DNA of 64,000 nt from an uncultured Aquimarina sp. (GTDB taxonomy: Bacteria > Bacteroidota > Bacteroidia > Flavobacteriales > Flavobacteriaceae), in assembly GCA_947489685.1 (NCBI GenBank), contig CANLEM010000005.1:1-64000 (forward strand), written 5' to 3'. Of the stretch, positions 8,867-18,700 are shown in pieces; position 1 is the stretch's first letter; each line of letters starts with the position of its first letter. Below the pieces are notes generated by a model that had not been told where the DNA came from, ran no database searches, and was given only the letters and a program-made list of their open reading frames with translations. Both the position numbers and the translations under genes were made by a program.

Positions 8867-10351
8867 TCAGTTAGTTCGTGATTTATTCTTTTTAATTAAT
8901 TCATTACAAACAGATATCATTTCTTCAAAAAATGCATTAGAGGTACTATCTTTTTTCATAGCATTTTTAAATTCTAGAATCGCTTCATTATAACGCCCGT
9001 CCTCCATTTTTGCTTTACCTAAAAAAAACAATGGACGAAGAGAAGCTGGTTTTTTTTCGTGATAAAGTATTGCGATTTGTTCTACAAATTTGGGGTCATT
9101 ATACATAAAAACATCTATTATTCTTTCTATATTTTCTTTTGACAACACCTCCTCATTAGGATGAAAAATTAATTCTTTGAATTTGGATAAAGCTTGAGAA
9201 TATCCATATTCATTATAAATACTTATAATTTCAAAACTAGGGTCAGGATATTGATGTACATCTCCAAATAAACCGTGATTCAATGTAATATCGTCTAAAA
9301 CCTTTTGAATTTTATCACCCAGTTCTCCATTTGTGAACATAGCATAACCCGAATTCCGTGTTATAGAATAAAACCCAAAACCCTTAAAACCGTCATTATC
9401 TCCTCTTTGATATACCACTGTATCTTTGTAAGTTTCAGTATGATGAATTTGAAAGCCTGGTCCATAAAAAGAGTCTTTGTCTAATTTTAATCCAGTTCGA
9501 ACTAGATCATTAATTCTATCCTTTGATAAATGCTTGTTATCAAAAATACCTATCAATAACTTTGCATAGTCTTTCGCTGTTGTGCTTATCATAGAAGCTA
9601 TCTCTGGTTCGGTATTTTTTATTTTTGGAAAAGGTTTTCTAAGTACATTATGCCCAACACTATAGTTACTTGGTTTGCTCGAATCAGAAGAGAAAGTAGT
9701 AAAAGTTCTTTCTAACTTAAGCGGTTCATAAACTAAAGTTTTCATATAAGATTGAATATCCTGTCCAATAATTTTCTCTATAATCTTTGATAAATAAATA
9801 TATCCTTCTCCTGAATAATTAAAGGCTGTACCGGGTTCACTAATGATTTCAAGCACATCTGGATTATTATAAAATTGCCAGTTTTCTATTCCTGAAAAAT
9901 GCGATAAAACCATTCTTGCTGTTATTTTTTTATATCTATTATCATGTATTAACCTAGGATGGGATAAATACTCATGAAGCGGTTTGTCTAAATCCAAAAT
10001 ACCTTGATCAACAAGTTTGTGTATAGCAAAAACTAAATAACTTTTTGACAAAGAACAGGCCTCAAAAACTGTATTTTTATCGATTTTCCCTTTTCCTTTT
10101 GCATCACCGTTACTAGAGATTTCATATTCTTTATATCCATACGCATTATAAAAAACTACTTCACCCTCATCGAACACAGCAAAAGAAAGACCTGGAATAT
10201 CAGTTTCATCTAAAATCTTATTAATCTTTTGATTTAGTTCTTCGATATTTATTACTCTACCATCAACCTGAAAACTTTGAGATTGTATACAACAACATAT
10301 GGATGAAACCACATGAACTATAAAAGTAAGAATATATTTTTTTTTATTCAT
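8867..10351 (-). CDS. Secreted serine hydrolase, beta-lactamase fold; candidate prodrug-type D-Asn peptidase
   Basis: 494 aa. An N-terminal signal peptide (MNKKKYILTFIVHVVSSICC and following) is followed by a class C beta-lactamase/transpeptidase-like domain (about 33-370). The nucleophile motif is SLSK (S100, K103), the second motif is YSG (Y179), and RGDNDG near 325-330 occupies the third-motif position. The same Ser-Lys-Tyr triad is used by ClbP (S95/K98/Y186 by recall), the peptidase that removes N-acyl-D-Asn from precolibactin. The C-terminal 110 residues look TPR-like (ALSKFKEL, YNEAILEFKNAMKKD). The three C-terminal membrane helices of ClbP are absent. The gene lies in the NRPS operon, between the diaminopropionate genes and the ABC permease. 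The role in cleaving the acyl-D-Asn cap is inferred from context; a generic esterase or D-aminopeptidase is possible. Confidence 0.82.
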   Translation of the reverse strand: MNKKKYILTFIVHVVSSICCCIQSQSFQVDGRVINIEELNQKINKILDETDIPGLSFAVFDEGEVVFYNAYGYKEYEISSNGDAKGKGKIDKNTVFEACSLSKSYLVFAIHKLVDQGILDLDKPLHEYLSHPRLIHDNRYKKITARMVLSHFSGIENWQFYNNPDVLEIISEPGTAFNYSGEGYIYLSKIIEKIIGQDIQSYMKTLVYEPLKLERTFTTFSSDSSKPSNYSVGHNVLRKPFPKIKNTEPEIASMISTTAKDYAKLLIGIFDNKHLSKDRINDLVRTGLKLDKDSFYGPGFQIHHTETYKDTVVYQRGDNDGFKGFGFYSITRNSGYAMFTNGELGDKIQKVLDDITLNHGLFGDVHQYPDPSFEIISIYNEYGYSQALSKFKELIFHPNEEVLSKENIERIIDVFMYNDPKFVEQIAILYHEKKPASLRPLFFLGKAKMEDGRYNEAILEFKNAMKKDSTSNAFFEEMISVCNELIKKNKSRTN

Positions 10352-10512
10352 CTTTATTATATTATAATATGTTTATCTCTTTATAAATGAAGTATACAAT
10401 GACCATATTTAGTCTGTTGTTTTAGTTTTTCACTAAAATATCTATGCTCCTTGTACTTTAAAAGATCAGAAATTATGCTGCTTATGTCCTAGCACTACTA
10501 TTGAAAACTCTT

Positions 10513-11487
10513 CTAATCCTCTAGGATTAAAGCTTCATTTTTCAATTTCATTCGGTCCAAATAGTACTGAGAAATACCAATATCAAATATTGCCATTCCC
10601 ATTGGGTTAAACAAAATGGCTTGTTCATCTGACAAAGATTTCATCCAAGTAGAATCTAATAATTCATCCATCGAAACAACATCTGCTTTTTGTAATCCTT
10701 TTTTGAGATGAAACATCTCTATGTCAGTATTTTCTCTACAAACTTCTTCCCAATTATCAACAATTAATCCATCTTTAAACCAACTAAAAACATCAGATTT
10801 ATAGTCTCTTAAAGATACATTTAAGTGAAGAGACCCTGGTTTTGGTTTTCTATCAATATATCTTTCTTTAGAAACCGTACAGGTCATAAAAATATCTGAA
10901 TTATCATAAACATTCTGCCAACTATCTACTATTTCCACACAGTGTCTAATTTCATCAGGAATTTTATCTTCATCTATCTCTTTCAAATCATATATCAATA
11001 TTTTCAATGAGCTAGTTTTTACAATTGAAGCGCACATATCAAGATGATATTGACCAATAGGCCCAAAACCAATAATACCAATAGTAGGAGTGTCAATATG
11101 TTTAGTATCTAAATATTTTCTAATCACAAAACCACTCACAGAAGCAGTTCTTAGTGAAGAAATTCTTGCACTATTAATAATCCCATCTATCTCTCCTGTT
11201 TCCGGATTGTTTATTATTACAGCGCAATTCGCTCTGGGAACATTAAATTTACTTGGATTTTCTGGAAAGCTCGAAATCCACTTAATACCACACATGTTAA
11301 TATCACCTCCAACAAAAGCTGGCATTGCAATTATTCGATTTGTTAAATTTCTGAATCGCAAATAAGGTTTTATGGGCTGTACAAAATCCTCTGTACGCAT
11401 ACATCTTACACAGTCTTCGATTACATCAATATTTTGAGACCAATCTGGCACAGTATTCCTCAGTTTTTTTTCACTTATGTAGATCAT
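10513..11487 (-). CDS. sbnB: SbnB-like N-((2S)-2-amino-2-carboxyethyl)-L-glutamate dehydrogenase (ornithine cyclodeaminase family)
   Basis: 324 aa, the usual length for the ornithine cyclodeaminase/mu-crystallin family. The Rossmann motif IGIIGFGPIG (G140, G142, G145) binds the NAD cofactor, and INSARISSLRTASVSG at about 105-119 is the family's conserved substrate/NAD region. In staphyloferrin B and zwittermicin biosynthesis the SbnB/ZmaV enzyme oxidatively cleaves N-(2-amino-2-carboxyethyl)-glutamate to L-2,3-diaminopropionate and 2-oxoglutarate. The SbnA-like partner lies immediately upstream, 69 bp away on the same strand. That pairing is the main reason for preferring this function over ornithine cyclodeaminase or alanine dehydrogenase. 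It implies that the NRPS product contains diaminopropionate, although the A domain that would use it is not in the window. Confidence 0.85.
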   Translation of the reverse strand: MIYISEKKLRNTVPDWSQNIDVIEDCVRCMRTEDFVQPIKPYLRFRNLTNRIIAMPAFVGGDINMCGIKWISSFPENPSKFNVPRANCAVIINNPETGEIDGIINSARISSLRTASVSGFVIRKYLDTKHIDTPTIGIIGFGPIGQYHLDMCASIVKTSSLKILIYDLKEIDEDKIPDEIRHCVEIVDSWQNVYDNSDIFMTCTVSKERYIDRKPKPGSLHLNVSLRDYKSDVFSWFKDGLIVDNWEEVCRENTDIEMFHLKKGLQKADVVSMDELLDSTWMKSLSDEQAILFNPMGMAIFDIGISQYYLDRMKLKNEALILED

Positions 11488-11556
11488 TGTATTATTAATT
11501 TAAAAGAATTGATTTTGAAAGTTTGTTTTTTTTAGGTTGTGATATACTTTACAATA

Positions 11557-12537
11557 CTATCCAGATATTATTGCAGCATCCTCTGTATATGGTTTTATTC
11601 TCTCGCACCATTTTTCATTAAATATAGTTTCTATGTACCTCTCGCCTCTATCAGCAAAAATGCACATCACATTTACTGGATGATCTATATTTAACTCTTT
11701 AAAATATTTATTAATACCTGCGTATACCGAACCAGAAGATCCTCCTGCATACAAACTATATTTTTCTAATAATTTTTTACATGCAATTATAGTTTCATAT
11801 TCACTAACCATAACTACCTCATCAATAAATGCATCTTCCAGAATTGTTGGGGTTATACTCGAACCTATACCTGGGATGTATCGCTTTTGTGCTTTACCTC
11901 CAAAAATAACCGAGCCATAAATATCTACAGCAATAATTTTTGCATTGGGATTTTCCTTTTTAACGCGTCTTGATACTCCTGTTATAGTACCTCCAGAGCT
12001 CACTCCCATAAATACATACTCCACTCTTTGCCCAGGTGCTTGTAAACAAATCTCTTTACCTAAAGATGAATAATATGCTTCGGCATTTAAAGGGTTTTCG
12101 TATTGATTAACCCAATATAAATCTTGACGTTCTTTAAGAAGTGCTTTTATTTTGTTAATTCTGTTGATTAAATACCCTCCGTACTTATCTGGCTCTGTAA
12201 TTTTAATAATTTCTGCTCCTTGTAGTCTAATCAACATTTCATTTACGGGCAATGTATTTTTATCGATGACACAAATAAAACGTAATCCATGTAACTTAGC
12301 ATAAGCCGATAAAGCGACTCCAAAGTTTCCGGATGAAGATTCTATAATTACACTATTTTCATTTATGATACCTTCATTCAATCCTCTATTAAGGATATAG
12401 CATGCAGCTCTGTCTTTAACACTTCCTGTGGGATTGTAAAATTCTAATTTCGCAAATACCTTAATATTAGGTAATGACTCTATTTTCAGAGACACAAGAG
12501 GTGTGTTTCCAACTTTATTTAAAATGTTTGATAACAT
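11557..12537 (-). CDS. sbnA: SbnA-like 2,3-diaminopropionate synthase (cysteine synthase family, PLP)
   Basis: 326 aa, fold-type II PLP enzyme. K41 in NPTGSVKDR is the Schiff-base lysine, SSSGNFG (67-73) is the substrate loop, and GVSSGGT (178-184) holds the cofactor phosphate. SbnA/ZmaU enzymes join O-phospho-L-serine and L-glutamate to give N-(2-amino-2-carboxyethyl)-L-glutamate, which SbnB then splits. The directly following SbnB-like gene and the flanking NRPS genes separate it from ordinary cysteine synthase (CysK/CysM). It begins 186 bp after the loading NRPS on the same strand. The ATG at 12535-12537 has no better alternative. Function is assigned from family plus context; a CysM-type activity cannot be excluded from sequence alone. 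Confidence 0.85.
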   Translation of the reverse strand: MLSNILNKVGNTPLVSLKIESLPNIKVFAKLEFYNPTGSVKDRAACYILNRGLNEGIINENSVIIESSSGNFGVALSAYAKLHGLRFICVIDKNTLPVNEMLIRLQGAEIIKITEPDKYGGYLINRINKIKALLKERQDLYWVNQYENPLNAEAYYSSLGKEICLQAPGQRVEYVFMGVSSGGTITGVSRRVKKENPNAKIIAVDIYGSVIFGGKAQKRYIPGIGSSITPTILEDAFIDEVVMVSEYETIIACKKLLEKYSLYAGGSSGSVYAGINKYFKELNIDHPVNVMCIFADRGERYIETIFNEKWCERIKPYTEDAAIISG

Positions 12538-12723
12538 TATTTCGTGTTTATAGAATGTTTAATAAAAATAAAAAGGCATTGCTTTGTTGAAATCAACATT
12601 TAAAACAAGCTTTTACATTGCATGTATAAAAAAGAAAAAAATATGAGAGGTTTAGTACAATCAAATCCTCAAATTAATATATCAAGATGGTTTTGAGTTT
12701 TCGTAAAAAACATTTATCCAATT

Positions 12724-15700
12724 TTAGTCAAACAAGGCATTAAGTTCTGTTTGATCTAAATCTAGTGTATTAAAATCGGAAGGCGTGAAATGGATATTTT
12801 CTTCCTTCTTAATATATTGAATTACGTTTGCTAAATTATCCTCAAATAATTGAACAACGGTATCCATATCTGTTTTACTAAAAGCATTACTGTCATAAAC
12901 AACTTCGAAGTTCAATTCATTGTTTACAATCATTAGATTCCATTCCCAATAAGCAGAAATAAAGTTTAAAGGGTCAGAATCCACTCTTAACTTCTGGTTA
13001 TTTAATGAAAATAGGTCGTTTTCAATTTCTTCATTAAAATTTCCCAAATAATTAAAAATTATTTCAGGCACCTCATTAGAGGTTGATAATTTTCTTTTTA
13101 TGTATTTATTTATTCCATACCCTATTCCGTTACTGGGCACTCCTTTCAATGTTTCTTTCGTTTTCTTAATAACATCTGATATATCCTCATCGTACTGCAA
13201 TTTGACTGGATACAAGTTTGTAAACCATCCTATTGTATTATAAACTTCTACTCCATCAACAAATCTTCCGTGATTTTCTATATAAATAACGGTTTCTTTA
13301 AATTGTTTCCATTCGTTGAGCGTAATAACTAAAGCCACCATTAGTATTATTGAAGTATCTGTCCCAAATTTGTCATGTACATTGTGAAGCAAATCCATAG
13401 TAAAATCCTGATGCATCCTTCGTTGTATATGATCAGAATCATTTACTCTTGGGATCTTTTTTTCTAAACTATGCTTTGGTAATTTGAATATGGTTGATTC
13501 TATATTATTCCAGTATTCTAATTCATCTTCAAATTTTGGTGATGAGGCCAATTCATGTAATTTTTGACTCCAAATCTTAAAAGAAGTAGACTTCTTAGGT
13601 AATCTTATTTTTTCTGATTTAGACATCTGCAAATAACCCTTGTAAAGATCTGTAAGTAGAATGCGCCATGATATACCATCTACTGCCAGGTGATGAGATG
13701 TAATAAATACATGTTTTTGTTTTCCATTTATATAAAAAACGGCGGCTCTCAATAATTCAGAACATTCAATATCTATTGACTTTTTTATTGTTTCACAAGC
13801 TTTATTTAACTCATTACTATTTTCAATAAAAATTTCTTCTAATTCAAAATCATTAATCGAAAGATCATTATTATAATAAATGGTTTTTAACTCTTTATTG
13901 AAATTTAACCGAAATGCATCATGATGAGTTATAATCTCTCTAAAAACTTTTTGTAAATTTTCTATCTCTAAACTATCGTTTATGTTTAATAAAACGGATT
14001 GGTTATAATAATTTGGATTTGGATGTTGTTTCTCAAAAAACCAACTTAATATTGGTGTCCATGCGACATCACCCACGGGTATATCCTGTTCGAGTATTGG
14101 TTTATTCTTTAAAGTATCGACATGACCACTAAGTACATCTATAGTTTGAAATGTCAAAATATCCTTTCCTTCAATCGAGATACCATTTTGTCTTAGCATT
14201 GATGCTATTCTTACCGCTTTGATCGAATCACCTCCTAATTCGAAAAAATTATCTGTTAAAGCAATATTCTCAACAAGTAGTATTTCTTCCCATACCTGAA
14301 TCAATAATTCTTCTAACTTAGTATATGATTTCTCATTTTGAGATTTATCCAACTTCATTATTGGCAAAGGTAATGCCTTATAATCAGGTTTTCCATTAAC
14401 CGTAAGCGGTATATATTCTATAGCTATTAGGTGAGATGGAATCATATATCGGGGTAATTTTAAAGTTAAGTAAGCTCGGATTTCCTTTACAGAATTTCCT
14501 TTAAAATCTGATGCCAATTTATAATATGCTGTTAGTGCATCTTCTCCGCCTAAAGCAGTAAGACAAATGATAACATCCTCAACAATAGTACAGTTTCTAA
14601 AGCACTCTTCAATAGCTGATAACTCTACTCTATATCCATTTATCTTAATTTGACTATCCCTTCTTCCTATATATTCAATATTTCCATCACTTAGGTACTT
14701 GGCCAAATCACCTGTTTTATACATAAAATGTCCTTGAACAAAAGGACTCGGAATGAATGTCTGATTAGTTAATTTTTCATTAAATAAATATCCCATCGAC
14801 AAGCAATCTCCAGAAATATAAATTTCTCCTATTGCACCCAAAGGAACTGGAGCTAAAGATGTATTTAAAACATATATACTTGTATTATTAATGGGTTTAC
14901 CAATAGGTACTGATTGACAATCTAAGTTTTCTTTAATATTAAAATCATAAATCATACAACCTACTGTGGCTTCTGTTGGTCCATACTCGTTATAGATCTC
15001 AATTTTGCCAGCTTTCATATCGTAAATCTGATGTGCCAAAGAAACATCAAACTTTTCTCCACCAACAATAATCTTTTTTATTCTTGATTTTTTGAATATT
15101 GAGCCAATTTCTTTTAATATTTTTAAATGAGAAGGTGTAAGTTTAATAATATCAACCTTATTATCTAAAACTACTTTTTTTATCAGAACCTCGTTCTTTA
15201 TATCTTCATATATAACGATTTTATTCCCTGTTATTAGAGGAATGAAAATTGAAGTTATACTTAAATCAAAGGCTACTGATGTAAAAAGAGGAAATGAAGC
15301 TTCTTCTTTATTTAAGTAGTGATTAGCAGCCCAAGAACTATAATTAACCAATGATTTATGTCCTACAACAACTCCTTTGGGATTACCCGTGGTTCCGGAG
15401 GTGTATATAACATATGCTATATCCCCTGTTTTCACTTTTTCTAAAGAATTCAAATTCAGGTTATGATTATCTCGAATTTTATCTTTGTTTACAACATAAA
15501 GCCCCTCAAAATGATCAAACTTATCAGAATATTTACTATTTGTTATGACCATTTTACTTTTGCTATCGGTCAGTATGAACTCTAATCTATCTCTAGGAAT
15601 TTCAACGTCAATAGGTAAAAAACATGTTCCAGATTTCAAAATAGCCAAAATGCTTATCAAAAAATCAGGTGTTCTATCCATAAATACAATTATTGGATCT

Positions 15701-18700
15701 TGCGTATCATGTTGGTTGCAAATATGATGAGCTAATTGATTTGCTTCTCTATTAAGCTCTGCATATGTTATTTGAGTACCCTCATATGCCATCGCTATTG
15801 CATCTGGTTTTTTTGCTACAATTTTTTCAACAAGCTCATGAATCTTATTATTTTTAGGATAAATACTTGTTGTATCATTAAAGCCTATAATCTTTTGATC
15901 ATGTTCTTTTTTATCCATTAGTTGAAATTCTGAGGCAAGACCATTCGAAGAACTAACAACTAGAGAAACCAAGTTTTTAAAATATACTACAAATTGTTTT
16001 ATGGTTTCTTCACGAAAAAGGCTTGAGCTATATTCAAAAGCACACTCCATCATGTTGTCTTGATCAAAAATTTCTAATGAAAGATCGAACTTTGAATATC
16101 CAGGATCAAAAAAATGTCTTTTATAAGTTAATGAAGGTGATATTAAATTTGGTATCCCCATATTTTGAAACACAAACATAGTGTCAAAAATAGGATTACG
16201 GCTTACATCTCTCTCTTTGGTAGTATTCTCTATTAATTTATAAAAAGGGTATTCTTGATTTTTTAACCCTTCAATCATATTATGTTTTTGTTTTTCGAGT
16301 AATTGAATGAAGTTATCCTCATCATTGACTACACTCTTCACAACAATATTATTAACAAACATGCCATACATTTTGCGTAGATCAATATGGTTTCTACCCG
16401 ATACAGGAACTCCTATAACTATCTTTTTTTGTTGACAATATTTGGAGAGAAAAAGTTGGTATATAGTCAATAAAACTACAAAGGTCGTACATGAGTTTTC
16501 TCTTGCAATTATTTTTAATTTCGAAACCAATTCTTCCTCTAAGAGAAATTTTATTTTGCCTCCTTTTTGCGAAAAAATTGAAGGCCTATTAAAATCTGTA
16601 GGTAGATTAAGAATAGGAATAGCATCTGATAAATAATTATTCCAATACTCTTCTTGTTGCTTAAATCGTTCTGAAAGAAAAGTCTCTTTCTCCCACGCTA
16701 CAAAATCCTGATATTCATGTACTAATTCATGAGGCTTTCTTTCGTCATACAATTTTGCTAGGTCTTCTAAAAAATTGTAAACAGAAATACCATCAAAAAT
16801 GATATGATGAAAATCCAAAAACAATATAAAATACTTCCTTGATATATATAATATATGTATTCTAAAGAGTGGAGGATTAGATAAATCAAAAGGTTTAATT
16901 AAAGACTTGAGTTTATCATTCTTTTCTTTCTCTTCGCATTCATCTAGTGTAATATGTACATCAACCTCCTGTAAGTAAGAAAAACTTAATTCTTCTGAGC
17001 TATTAAAACACATTTTGAATGTATTACTTTTCCGAATCAGGTATCGTATAGAATTTTGAAGTTTTTCAATATTAATTTCATTACCAATGATAAAAGCATT
17101 AGGGTTGTTATATGCCAATGAATCTCTATTTACTTCCCAGGCATAAAACAACATCTTTTGAGCAGATGAAAGAGTATATTTCTCTTTTGCTGTGGATACA
17201 GAAATTGATGTATTTTTCTTCTTTAAATATTCATTAATTTGTTTTGCTGCAGAAGTTATAGTGCGATTTTCATATAAAATATTTAAAGGAAGTTCTATGT
17301 CAAACTCCTCATAAATATGCATACTTACTTCGGCAAGGCGTAACGAATTACCTCCTATTGAAAAAAAATCATCTGTGATCTCTATTTTATCGACTAACAA
17401 AACCTTTTGCCATATCAAATAGAGTTTTTGTTCTATATCAGAAGAGAAAAATGGTAATGACTCTGGTGATTTTATATCAGAAACTTTTAATAAAGTATCT
17501 AACTCTACTCTAACATCATCAAAAAATCCATTTTTGAATTGTTGTAAAAGTTTGAATCGCTGTAATTTTCCGCTTGTAGTTTTTGGGATTTTACGAACCG
17601 GAATAACATGTGTAAACGTAATCCCAAAATTTGTTGATATTAAGGCATTAAGTGCAGTTACAATAGGTACAAAATCAAGCAATTTTTGTTTGTGAATGAC
17701 AAAAGCAATGACTTCCTCTTCTTGTGTAGAAGGATTAAAGTAACCCGAGATTGCTATTTTATTCAATTCTACATCTTCTACATTTTCTGCAATTCGTTCA
17801 ATGTCATGACAATAAAAATTTTGCCCATTTTTAAAAATTACATCTTTAGATCTACCTGTTATATATAATTCATCATTTGATAAAAAACCTAAATCTTCTG
17901 TATTTAACCAACTATTAGAAGTAATAGTCTTACTTGTTTTGGTTTTATTATTATAATATCCTTTGGTTACGTTATTTCCTTTTATTTGTACAATACCAAT
18001 ATGATTATCGGACAATTCTACATTATCAACATTTGTAATTCTTACTTTACAATGCTCTATTACGTTTCCTACGTTAACGAAAGATGTACTTTTTTCAGTA
18101 TCGACCGTTAGTTTTACCTTATCTCCAATTCCTAAATGATTTCTATCTAGATTAATAGATTTTATATGTTCTCCTATACTAGACATTGATACTGCCAATG
18201 AAGCTTCTGCCAATCCATAAACTGGACGAATTACTCCATTCTTAAGTCCATATTCTTCAAATTTAGAAATGAACTTTGTGGCTATATCAACTGAAATAGG
18301 TTCTGCCCCATTATATATTATTCGTAAACAAGATAAGTCAAGGTTATTTTTATTGATACCTCTCCAATTCTTTAATAAATAATGATACCCAAAATTAGGT
18401 GAACATGAAATAGTTACCCTATATCTTGAGACTTTCTCTAACCACAAAAAAGGTCTTCTTACAAATAGATTAGTTGGAATCAAATAGTGCTGTATCCCCA
18501 TAAACATAGGGTTTAAATGAAATCCTATCAACCCCATATCATGAGTTAAAGGCATCCAACTCAACATTTTATCATTTATATCATAATTTGCAGACGTGCT
18601 AATATCATAAAGGTTGGTAAGTAAGTTTTTATGCGTTAACATAACTCCTTTTGGACTCCCAGTAGACCCTGATGAAAACTGAATAAATGCTAAATCGTTT

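Noticed and set aside
12585..12598. TGTTGA-AA-TCAACA dyad upstream of the sbnA-like gene as an operator
   Set aside because: Only 6-bp arms in AT-rich DNA within an operon gap; chance occurrence is likely.
15545..15921. Plus-strand ORFs inside the loading NRPS (15545-15727 and 15736-15921), and similar ORFs of 60-130 codons opposite other large genes
   Set aside because: They lie wholly inside well-supported coding regions, have low-complexity translations and show no recognisable domain.
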